From NCBI GenBank assembly GCA_025463665.1, contig JAODAY010000261.1:1-6494 (forward strand): a stretch of DNA of 6,494 bases, given 5' to 3'. Of the stretch, positions 1 through 6,494 are shown one piece after another. This DNA is from Microbacteriaceae bacterium. GTDB taxonomy: Bacteria; Actinomycetota; Actinomycetes; Actinomycetales; Microbacteriaceae. The position numbers were made by a program, and so were the translations under genes. A model generated the notes under the pieces. The model was not told the origin of the DNA. It was given only the letters and a program-made list of their open reading frames with translations, and did not search any database. Each line of letters opens with the position of its first letter. Within the stretch, counting starts at the first letter, position 1.

Positions 1-1
1 C

Positions 2-1450
2 GAGAAGGGCGACCGACCGCTCGAGATCATCTACACCCTGCAGTGGTACATCAGCAACGGCGCGCGCGACCCGGAGCTGCGCCAGACGCTCGTCGAGCGC
101 GGGCGGGAGATCACCTTCGTTCCCGACCACATGCGTGTCCGCTACGACAACTGGGTCGGCGGCCTCACCGGCGACTGGCTCATCTCCCGCCAGCGCTTCT
201 TCGGCGTGCCGATCCCCGTCTGGTACGAGCTCGACGAGAACGGCGAGAAGGGCGACGTCGTCGTTCCGACCGAGGACATGCTGCCCGTCGACCCCGCCTC
301 GCAAACGGCCCCCGGGTTCGTCGAGAGCCAGCGCAACCAGCCGGGCGGTTTCGCCGGCGAGGTCGACATCATGGACACCTGGGCGACCTCCTCGCTGACG
401 CCGCAGATCGCCGGCGGCTGGGAGACCGACCCCGAGCTCTTCGACCTCGTGTTCCCGTACTCGCTCCGCAGCCAGGGGCAGGACATCATCCGCACCTGGC
501 TGTTCTCCACCGTCCTGCGCGCCGAGCAGGAGTCCGGCGTCTCGCCGTGGGCCAACGCCGGCATCAGCGGCTTCATCGTCGACCCCGACCGCAAGAAGAT
601 GTCCAAGTCGAAGGGCAACGTCGTGACCCCCAAGGGCATGCTCGATGACCATGGCTCCGACGCCGTGCGTTACTGGGCGGCATCCTCTCGCCTGGGAACC
701 GACGCCGCGTTCGACCCGCAGAATCCGAAGCAGATCAAGATCGGTCGCCGTCTGGCCATCAAGGTGCTCAACGCCGCGAAGTTCGTGTACTCCTTCGAGC
801 AGCCGCAGGGCGACGCGGGCGTGACCGAAGACCTCGACATCGACCTGCTCGCCGAGCTCAACCGCGTCGTCGCGACGGCCACCAAGGCGTTCGACGAATT
901 CGACCACGCGCGCGCGCTCGAGACCACAGAACACTTCTTCTGGGTTTTCTGCGACGACTACCTCGAGCTCGTCAAGGAGCGCGCCTACGGCTCCGCGTCG
1001 CCCGAGGGCCAGGCGTCGGCGGTGGTGACGCTGCGCACCGCGGTCAACGTGCTGCTGCGCCTGTTCGCCCCGTTCATCCCGTTCGCGACCGAGGAGGTGT
1101 GGAGCTGGACCCACGACACCTCGGTGCACACCGCCGCGTGGCCGGTGGTGCCAGGCGGCGCGCCGGAGCCCACCGGCCTGCTGCCGCTCGTGAGCGAGGC
1201 GCTCATCGGCATCCGCCGCGCGAAGACCGACGCGAAGGCGTCGCAGAAGACACTCGTCACCTCGGCGACCATCTCCGGGCCTGCCATGCTCGAGCTCGGG
1301 CTCGAAGACCTGCAGGGGGTGGGCCGCATCGAAACGGTGACCTTCGTCGAGGCCGACTCCGTCTCGGTGAGCGACATCGTTCTCGCCGAGCAGCCCGTCG
1401 AGGCAGTCCCAGCCGCCGTGGCGGCCAACGCGGCACCGACGGAGGCGTGA
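2..1450 (+). CDS. valS: Valyl-tRNA synthetase, 3' part (N-terminus cut by window edge)
   Basis: This class I aminoacyl-tRNA synthetase charges tRNA-Val with valine in the cytosol. The frame is open from base 2 and gives 482 residues, roughly the last 55% of a family of about 860. The HIGH signature and most of the CP1 editing domain lie outside the window. Visible landmarks are the GDWLISRQRFFGVPIPVWY block that closes the catalytic core, the DTWATSSLTPQI block (374-409), and the KMSKS loop (596-610), followed by GNVV. The helical anticodon-binding domain follows, with a WVFCDDYLELVKERAYG stretch. The DTWATSSLTPQI form is that of archaeal, actinobacterial and rickettsial ValRS, not the E. coli form. 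The tail after about 1200 shows no long coiled coil like that at the C-terminus of E. coli ValRS and ends in an Ala/Pro/Val-rich segment. The stop TGA overlaps the start of the next gene by one base, so the two are probably co-translated. Confidence 0.97.
   Translation, partial: EKGDRPLEIIYTLQWYISNGARDPELRQTLVERGREITFVPDHMRVRYDNWVGGLTGDWLISRQRFFGVPIPVWYELDENGEKGDVVVPTEDMLPVDPASQTAPGFVESQRNQPGGFAGEVDIMDTWATSSLTPQIAGGWETDPELFDLVFPYSLRSQGQDIIRTWLFSTVLRAEQESGVSPWANAGISGFIVDPDRKKMSKSKGNVVTPKGMLDDHGSDAVRYWAASSRLGTDAAFDPQNPKQIKIGRRLAIKVLNAAKFVYSFEQPQGDAGVTEDLDIDLLAELNRVVATATKAFDEFDHARALETTEHFFWVFCDDYLELVKERAYGSASPEGQASAVVTLRTAVNVLLRLFAPFIPFATEEVWSWTHDTSVHTAAWPVVPGGAPEPTGLLPLVSEALIGIRRAKTDAKASQKTLVTSATISGPAMLELGLEDLQGVGRIETVTFVEADSVSVSDIVLAEQPVEAVPAAVAANAAPTEA
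1441..1445 (+). promoter_or_regulatory. Shine-Dalgarno site for the small gene after valS
   Basis: GGAGG lies inside the last codons of valS, four bases before the ATG at 1450. With the one-base TGATG overlap it supports that ATG as the start and suggests translational coupling to valS. Confidence 0.7.
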
Positions 1451-1695
1451 TGCAACTCGGAACCCGGTGGAATGTCGGCGGCGCGGTGCCTGACCGCCTC
1501 GCGCCGCCCGTCGTGCTCGCGATCCGCGACGTCGAGTCGCAGCTCGCCGAGGTCGACACGAGCCAATGGCGCTGGACGCTCACCTGGCTCGAGGGACGCC
1601 CTGTCGTCGAACTCGACGACGGCACCGTGATTCGCGTCGATGCGGCGGGCGGTGTGCACGTCACGTTCGACGGCGCGGAGGACGACCACTTCTAG
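1450..1695 (+). CDS. Small conserved-looking hypothetical protein, 81 aa, coupled to valS
   Basis: I do not recognise a named family. The 81-residue product is soluble, with no signal peptide, membrane segment or cysteine. It is rich in Trp (four) and acidic residues, with a central WRWTLTWLEGRPVVELDDGT stretch that alternates like paired beta strands, and it ends in an acidic AEDDHF tail. The open frame extends upstream through valS, but ATG 1450 is the convincing start: it overlaps the valS stop as TGATG and has GGAGG four bases upstream. Its codon use (CTC, GTC, GAC, CGC) matches the neighbouring real genes, which argues against a chance frame. The arrangement suggests constant low-level expression with valS, but no role can be deduced. 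The stop at 1693-1695 sits within an inverted repeat that reaches into the dcp promoter. Confidence 0.75.
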   Translation: MQLGTRWNVGGAVPDRLAPPVVLAIRDVESQLAEVDTSQWRWTLTWLEGRPVVELDDGTVIRVDAAGGVHVTFDGAEDDHF

Positions 1696-1721
1696 ACGGG
1701 CGCAATCGTCCCCCGCCTAGA
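1691..1721. repeat. Imperfect inverted repeat between the small gene and dcp
   Basis: Arms 1691-1700 (TCTAGACGGG) and 1712-1721 (CCCGCCTAGA) pair at 9 of 10 positions around an 11-base loop; the mismatch is A1696 against C1716. It contains the stop codon of the upstream gene and overlaps the first four bases of the putative dcp -10 hexamer. No T-run follows, so a classical intrinsic terminator is unlikely. An operator or a weak RNA hairpin are the alternatives. Confidence 0.5.
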
Positions 1722-1723
1722 GT
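1718..1723 (+). promoter_or_regulatory. Putative -10 element of a leaderless dcp promoter
   Basis: TAGAGT fits the actinobacterial -10 pattern TANNNT and is followed by exactly six bases before the dcp ATG at 1730. That spacing would put the transcription start on the A of the ATG. No Shine-Dalgarno sequence precedes this ATG, which fits a leaderless message. No TTGACA-like -35 is apparent 16-18 bases upstream. Confidence 0.55.
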
Positions 1724-1729
1724 GGTTCG

Positions 1730-3754
1730 ATGACCAACCCGTTCTTCGCCGAGAGCACGCTCCCCTTCGGCCTGCCTCCCTTCGCCGAAATAGCTGACGA
1801 GCACTACCGCCCGGCCTTTGACCGCGGCTTCACCGAGCAGCTCGCCGAGGTCGCGGCGATCACCCGCTCGACCGAGCCTCCGACCGTCGAGAACACCCTC
1901 GTGCCGCTCGAGAGGGGCGGACGCGTGCTCGGTCGGGTCTCGGCGGTCTTCTACAACAAGAGTTCCGCAGACAGCTCCAACTTCAGCAATGAGCTCGAAG
2001 AAGAGATCGCGCCGTTGTATGCCGCGCACAGCGACGCCATCAGGCTGAACTCGGCGCTCTACGAGCGCATTGCGGCGATCCACTCGCGGCTCGACGAACT
2101 CGAACTCGACGCCGAGTCGCGCTACCTCGTCGAGCGCTACCACGCCGAGTTCACGATCGCCGGCGCCGCACTCAGCGACGATGAGAAGGTGAGCCTGCGT
2201 GAGTACAACCGCGAACTGTCCACCCTGACGACGCGCTACGTGAAGAACCTGCTCGCCGACACCAACGACCTCGCTGTGGTCTTGGACGACGTCGCAGACC
2301 TCGACGGGCTGTCGGAGGGCGAGATCTCCGCCGCCGCGGAGGCTGCTCACGAGCGCGGTCTCACGGGCAAGCACCTCGTCACGCTGGTGTTGCCGACGGG
2401 GCATCCGTTTCTCTCCTCCCTCACCGACCGGCGCGTGCGCGAAAACATCATGACCGCATCGCGCGCGCGCGGCAGCCGCGACAACGGCTTCGACAACCGC
2501 GAGCTCGTGCTGCGCATCGCCACTCTGCGCGCCGAACGCGCCGCACTGCTCGGCTTCGACAGCCACGCGGCGTACGTGACCGCCGACGAGACCGCGAAGA
2601 CGCCGGAGGCCGTGGCCGGACTGCTCACGCGGCTGGCGCCGATCGCGGCGCGCAACGCCCGCGCCGAGCAGGAGCGCCTGCGCGAGATCGCCGGCGAGGA
2701 GATCGCCGCCTGGGACTGGGCGTTCTACAGCGAGCAGGTGCGCGCGGCGACCTACGACGTCGATACCGCCGCAATGCGCCCGTACTTCGAGGCCGAGCGC
2801 GTGCTCCACGCCGGCGTATTCTTCGCCGCCACCCGCCTCTACGGCGTGACGTTCGCCGAGCGCACCGACCTCGTGTCGTACCACCCCGACGCCCGCGTTT
2901 TCGAGGTCAGCAACGACGACGGCTCGCCCGTCGGCCTCTACGTCTTCGACCTCTACACGCGCGACTCGAAGCGCGGCGGCGCGTGGATGAACCCGCTCAT
3001 CTCGCAGAACCGGCTGCTCGGCGAGCCGACCGTCGTGGTGAACAACCTCAATGTGCCGAAGCCCGCAGAGGGATCCCCCACCCTCCTCACCCTCGACGAG
3101 GTGACGACGCAGTTCCACGAGTTCGGGCACGCGCTGCACGGGCTCTTCGCGCAGGTCACCTACCCGAAGTTCGCGGGCACCAACGTCTATCGTGACTTCG
3201 TTGAATTCCCGAGCCAGGTCAACGAGATGTGGATGCTCTGGCCCGAGGTCCTCGCCAACTACGCGGTGCACCACGAGTCGGGCGAGGCGATGCCGCAGAC
3301 GTTCGTCGACAGCATCGTCGCGTCATCCGCTTTCAATGAGGGGTTTCACACGAGCGAATACCTCGCGGCGGCGCTGCTCGATCAGTCCTGGCACGCTCTA
3401 GGCGCCGTTTCCGAGATAACGGATGTCGCGGCCTTCGAAGCCGCGACCCTCGCCGCCGTCGGACTGGACAACCCCGCCGTACCGACCCGGTATTCGAGCA
3501 CCTACTTCTCGCACACCTTCGGGGGCGGCTACGACGCGGGCTACTACTCCTACATCTGGAGCGAGGTGCTCGACGCCGACACGGTGGAGTGGTTCAAGGA
3601 CAACGGCGGCCTGACCAGGACGAACGGCGACCGGTTCCGCTCGCTGCTGCTCGGGGTGGGCGGGTCGAAGGATCCGCTCGAGGCGTACCGCGACTTCCGC
3701 GGACGCGACGCGGAGATCGCGCCGCTGCTGAAGCGCCGCGGGCTGGAGGAGTAG
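1730..3754 (+). CDS. dcp: Peptidyl-dipeptidase Dcp, M3-family zinc metallopeptidase
   Basis: This cytosolic enzyme removes dipeptides from the C-terminus of oligopeptides and takes part in intracellular peptide turnover. It has 674 residues, close to the ~680 of E. coli Dcp. The start is supported because NPFFAESTLPFGLPPFAEI aligns with the E. coli N-terminus (NPFLVQSTLPYLAPHFDQI, from memory). The long helical N-terminal part runs to about residue 430. The zinc site is complete: HEFGH at 463-467 (nt 3116-3130) gives two His ligands and the catalytic Glu464. Glu492 in DFVEFPSQ is the third ligand, with the 29-residue spacing seen in thimet oligopeptidase. The substrate-binding block near the C-terminus, HTFGGGYDAGYYSYIW, has His595, Tyr601 and Tyr608 spaced as in Dcp, and the protein ends KRRGLEE. 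There is no signal peptide, so it should be cytoplasmic. It probably has its own leaderless promoter. I see no defects. Confidence 0.96.
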   Translation: MTNPFFAESTLPFGLPPFAEIADEHYRPAFDRGFTEQLAEVAAITRSTEPPTVENTLVPLERGGRVLGRVSAVFYNKSSADSSNFSNELEEEIAPLYAAHSDAIRLNSALYERIAAIHSRLDELELDAESRYLVERYHAEFTIAGAALSDDEKVSLREYNRELSTLTTRYVKNLLADTNDLAVVLDDVADLDGLSEGEISAAAEAAHERGLTGKHLVTLVLPTGHPFLSSLTDRRVRENIMTASRARGSRDNGFDNRELVLRIATLRAERAALLGFDSHAAYVTADETAKTPEAVAGLLTRLAPIAARNARAEQERLREIAGEEIAAWDWAFYSEQVRAATYDVDTAAMRPYFEAERVLHAGVFFAATRLYGVTFAERTDLVSYHPDARVFEVSNDDGSPVGLYVFDLYTRDSKRGGAWMNPLISQNRLLGEPTVVVNNLNVPKPAEGSPTLLTLDEVTTQFHEFGHALHGLFAQVTYPKFAGTNVYRDFVEFPSQVNEMWMLWPEVLANYAVHHESGEAMPQTFVDSIVASSAFNEGFHTSEYLAAALLDQSWHALGAVSEITDVAAFEAATLAAVGLDNPAVPTRYSSTYFSHTFGGGYDAGYYSYIWSEVLDADTVEWFKDNGGLTRTNGDRFRSLLLGVGGSKDPLEAYRDFRGRDAEIAPLLKRRGLEE

Positions 3755-4184
3755 CGTCCGGGCTGTTGCCCGCTGCGCAGCCAACGCGCTGCCCGATCGG
3801 ACGAGCGCTGTCCGTTAACCGACCGCCCCCGTCCGATCCGGCAGCGAAACGGTGCGGGGCGCTCGTCACGGCGGCCCGCTCGCGCGATACCCCACTGGGT
3901 GCGGACGACGCGACGAGCAACGCCTCCAGTTCTGCGGGCAACTCGAGCGTGAGTACCGCGGACCCCGCGTCGTTCGAAAAAGTGCCAGCCGTGGCATCCG
4001 GCTGAGTGGTCGATCGAAGGGGCTCGTCAGGAACGAAGCGCCCGGCTACCGGCAGAACGATCGAACCGAGCACGTCGAGGATCGCAAGGACACCGAAGAG
4101 GCGCCAGTAGTCGTCCCAGTCCCCCGGGATCTCTCCGTCGGTGACGATCGGGAGCGTCACCGAGCAGCGCGACGAGCGGCGCAC
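3594..4184 (-). CDS. Doubtful open frame after benE: possible decayed small membrane protein
   Basis: GTG 4184 is the first common start codon after an in-frame stop at 4248-4250, 13 bases beyond the benE stop. The frame stays open to 3594, giving 196 residues, but the last 161 bases are antisense to dcp and read as Arg/Ala/Pro-rich shadow. The plausible part is residues 1-110. It has an acidic, Trp-containing segment (about 16-27), one hydrophobic helix (about 29-48, LFGVLAILDVLGSIVLPVAG), a polar linker, then LTLELPAELEALL followed by SGVSRERAA (about 78-105). That last part has the spacing of a ribbon-helix-helix motif. Its codons carry more A/T in third position than the neighbours. The strong inverted repeat at 3787-3846 falls inside its nominal reading frame, which is odd for a live gene. 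No good ribosome binding site is seen. It may be a decayed gene that ended near 3866, a small membrane protein, or chance. Confidence 0.3.
   Translation of the reverse strand: MRRSSRCSVTLPIVTDGEIPGDWDDYWRLFGVLAILDVLGSIVLPVAGRFVPDEPLRSTTQPDATAGTFSNDAGSAVLTLELPAELEALLVASSAPSGVSRERAAVTSAPHRFAAGSDGGGRLTDSARPIGQRVGCAAGNSPDATPPARGASAAARSPRRVRGSRGTPRADPSTRPPRAAASGTGRRSSWSGRRCP
3759..3772 (+). terminator. Short hairpin just after dcp, possible weak terminator
   Basis: CGGGC and GCCCG form a perfect 5-bp all-G/C stem around a TGTT loop, starting four bases after the dcp stop. No T-tract follows. It is short enough to be chance in high-GC DNA, and the larger repeat at 3787-3846 is the better terminator candidate. 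Confidence 0.25.
3787..3846. repeat. 17-bp imperfect inverted repeat in the convergent gap, likely bidirectional terminator
   Basis: Arms 3787-3803 and 3830-3846 are complementary at 16 of 17 positions, with one C-C mismatch (3794 against 3839) and a 26-base loop. The left core is GCTGCCCGATCGGAC and the right core is GTCCGATCCGGCAGC. A competing smaller hairpin is possible: CGGAC (3798-3802) can also pair with GTCCG at 3810-3814. The element lies 33 bases after the dcp stop, where opposing transcripts meet, which fits a two-way terminator. There is no T-run on either strand, so it would be a non-canonical terminator. A remnant of a mobile repeat is the other option. Confidence 0.6.
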
Positions 4185-4197
4185 GGGTGCCCGCCGG

Positions 4198-5382
4198 TCA
4201 GGACGGGCCGAGCCCGGTGTCGGCCTCCGCGCGAGGTCGCCGCGGCGTCAGCCAGAAGAGCACAACGAGGCCGATGACGAGTCCCCAGAAGGCGCTGCCG
4301 ATTCCCGCGATGACGACTCCGGATGCCACGACGAGCAGCGTGACCGCCGCGGCCAGCCGGTGCTGCGGCTCCTCGAACGCCGACACGATGCCAGCGCTGA
4401 ACGCTCCGAGGAGGGCGAGTCCGGCGACCGCGGTGATGAGCAGCGGCGGCGCCGCTGTCACGAGTGAGGAGGCGAGGCCCGCGCAGAGGCCGAGCACAAC
4501 GTAGGTAGCTCCCCCACTGAATCCGGCGACCCAGCGCTCGCGTGGATCGGGGTGGGCGTCGGGCCCCGCCATGATGGCGGCCGAGAGTGCGGCGAGGTTC
4601 ATCTGGTGTCCTCCGGCGAACGCACCTGCCGCCGACAGCAGCCCCGAGCCGATGAGCACGGGTCGCACCGGGATGTCGCGGTAGCCGAAGGTGGACAGCA
4701 CGGCGAACCCTGGCACGTTCTGCCCCGCCATCGTCACCACGTAGAGCGGGATTCCGAGGCTCACGATGACGAGCGGGTCGAAGGACGGCGCGACGAGCGT
4801 GACGGCGGGTGCGAGAGAACCGCCCGTGAGCCAGTCGGAGCCGGCCGCGATGCCCACCATGACCGCCGTCACGACCATCGCCGCCGCGACCGCCCAGCGC
4901 GGGGACGAGCGCTGGAGCACCAGCCAGGTGACGACGACGGGAAGTGCCAGCGCCGGGATCGAGACGGAGGCTGTGATCGGGGCGAGGCACATCGGGAACA
5001 GGGTCCCCGCGAGCATCGCGCCGGCGATCGGCTTCGGGATCGACGTCATGAGCCGGGCGAGAGCGGGCCAGAGTCCCGTGAGCACGATGAGCACACCGGA
5101 GACGATGAACGCGCCCACGGCAGCCGAGAAGTCGTTGGTCACGGCCGCCCCGGCGACGAGCACCGCCGCACCGGGAGTCGACCACGCGAAGCTGAGAGGG
5201 ATGCGGTACCGCCACGAGTAGACCATCGAGATGGCCGCCTGCGAGAGGCAGAGAATCAGCAGGCCGCTCGCGGCCTGCTCCTCGCTTGCACCGACAGCGC
5301 GGAGACCGGCGATGGTTATGGCGAACGAGCTCGCAAACCCGGTCACCGCGCCGATCAGCCCGGCGACGATCGCTTGGATCAC
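4198..5382 (-). CDS. benE: BenE-family transporter (benzoate:H+ symporter-like)
   Basis: This is an integral membrane transporter of the BenE/YdcO family. Characterised members import benzoate with protons; many others have no known substrate. The product has 394 residues (YdcO has about 391) and is hydrophobic throughout, with about a dozen membrane segments. Family hallmarks are AWSTPGAA at residues 66-73 (nt 5187-5164), SIPKPIAGAMLAG, TMAGQNVPG (MAGQN at 218-222), AHPDPRERWVAG and GIGSAFWGL near the end. GTG 5382 is chosen because it is the only common start codon in frame between the clpX stop and the first membrane helix, and because the N-terminus VIQAIVAGLIGAVTGFASS then matches the family. 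AGGA lies 11 bases upstream, a poor distance. The 58-base gap from clpX allows read-through from that gene. No aromatic catabolism genes are in the window, so benzoate specificity is not established here. Confidence 0.9.
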   Translation of the reverse strand: MIQAIVAGLIGAVTGFASSFAITIAGLRAVGASEEQAASGLLILCLSQAAISMVYSWRYRIPLSFAWSTPGAAVLVAGAAVTNDFSAAVGAFIVSGVLIVLTGLWPALARLMTSIPKPIAGAMLAGTLFPMCLAPITASVSIPALALPVVVTWLVLQRSSPRWAVAAAMVVTAVMVGIAAGSDWLTGGSLAPAVTLVAPSFDPLVIVSLGIPLYVVTMAGQNVPGFAVLSTFGYRDIPVRPVLIGSGLLSAAGAFAGGHQMNLAALSAAIMAGPDAHPDPRERWVAGFSGGATYVVLGLCAGLASSLVTAAPPLLITAVAGLALLGAFSAGIVSAFEEPQHRLAAAVTLLVVASGVVIAGIGSAFWGLVIGLVVLFWLTPRRPRAEADTGLGPS

Positions 5383-5390
5383 GCGGGAAC

Positions 5391-5407
5391 CAGTCCTGCC
5401 ACGACTG
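5391..5407 (-). promoter_or_regulatory. Small hairpin over the benE ribosome-binding region
   Basis: On the - strand CAGTC (5407-5403) and GACTG (5395-5391) form a perfect 5-bp stem with a 7-base loop. The only Shine-Dalgarno-like AGGA (5397-5394) lies partly in the loop and partly in the stem, so folding could mask it. This short stem may be chance. Confidence 0.25.
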
Positions 5408-5440
5408 AACGACTCACGGCGCGCGTTATTCGGGCGCGAC

Positions 5441-6493
<1,053 letters not shown>

Positions 6494-6494
6494 T

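Larger units (their letters stand above)
3755..4197. other. Convergent gap between dcp and benE
   Basis: This 443-base stretch separates the two opposing transcription units. The dcp-proximal ~110 bases hold a short hairpin and the 17-bp inverted repeat. The remainder holds only the doubtful leftward frame starting at 4184. On this strand the frame read by benE stops again at 4027. The frame read by clpX stops at 4157, 4046, 3866 and 3815, so only one frame is open. I see no tRNA, promoter or mobile-element end in it. Confidence 0.6.

Noticed and set aside
1..256. 13-base direct repeat CGAGAAGGGCGAC at 1-13 and 244-256
   Set aside because: Both copies encode Glu-Lys-Gly-Asp in the same frame of valS, so shared residues and biased codons explain it.
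142..639. 165-codon frame antisense to the valS catalytic region
   Set aside because: It is the complement of conserved ValRS codons including KMSKS, and is Ser/Pro-rich without family features.
985..1689. 234-codon frame antisense to the end of valS and the small gene
   Set aside because: It overlaps two better-supported + strand genes and shows no motif or start signal of its own.
1661..3274. 537-codon open frame antisense to dcp
   Set aside because: It mirrors the well-supported dcp gene. The translation is an Arg/Val/Glu/Gly-rich string without recognisable motifs, as expected for the complement of high-GC codons.
3589..4005. 138-codon + strand frame across the dcp end and the gap
   Set aside because: The first part lies inside dcp in another frame. 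The rest is Ala/Ser/Pro-rich low-complexity sequence without a ribosome binding site.
4011..4065. Direct repeat CGATCGAA at 4011-4018 and 4058-4065
   Set aside because: Two 8-base copies around the palindrome CGATCG are plausible by chance in this composition, and no third copy was seen nearby.
5379..5417. 12-codon leftward mini-frame between clpX and benE whose TGA overlaps the benE GTG as GTGA
   Set aside because: The overlap looks like translational coupling, but the frame has no ribosome binding site and no attenuator-like codons. It is too short to separate from chance.
5417..5440. Possible terminator hairpin after clpX (CGCGC/GCGCG)
   Set aside because: Only a 5-bp alternating G/C stem with a 9-base loop and no T-run; such pairs are common in high-GC DNA.

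Overview
The window is a high-GC stretch that reads like the chromosome of an actinobacterium, most plausibly of the family Microbacteriaceae. This is an inference. It rests on strong G/C preference at third codon positions, a valyl-tRNA synthetase of the archaeal/actinobacterial type, an apparently leaderless promoter in front of dcp, and GTG starts. No rRNA, tRNA, CRISPR array, insertion sequence or prophage gene is visible.

Layout. Two blocks converge near position 3755. On the + strand: the 3' half of valS (2-1450, cut by the left edge), a small uncharacterised gene that overlaps the valS stop by one base (1450-1695), and a complete dcp peptidyl-dipeptidase gene (1730-3754) with what looks like its own leaderless promoter. 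On the - strand, read from the right edge: clpX without its first ~75 codons (6493-5441), a complete BenE-family transporter gene (5382-4198), and a weak open frame (4184-3594) that may be a degraded small membrane-protein gene. The convergent gap holds a strong 17-bp imperfect inverted repeat (3787-3846), the best candidate for a shared bidirectional terminator.

Function. valS and clpX are housekeeping genes for translation and regulated proteolysis. Dcp is a cytosolic zinc peptidase that trims dipeptides from oligopeptides, so it can finish degradation of peptides released by proteases such as ClpXP. BenE is a membrane transporter whose substrate cannot be read from this window, because no aromatic-degradation genes lie nearby. 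I see no undescribed multi-gene system. The points worth a second look are the two inverted repeats, the leaderless dcp start, a recurrent octamer GGCATCCG, the coupled 81-residue gene after valS, and the decaying frame after benE.
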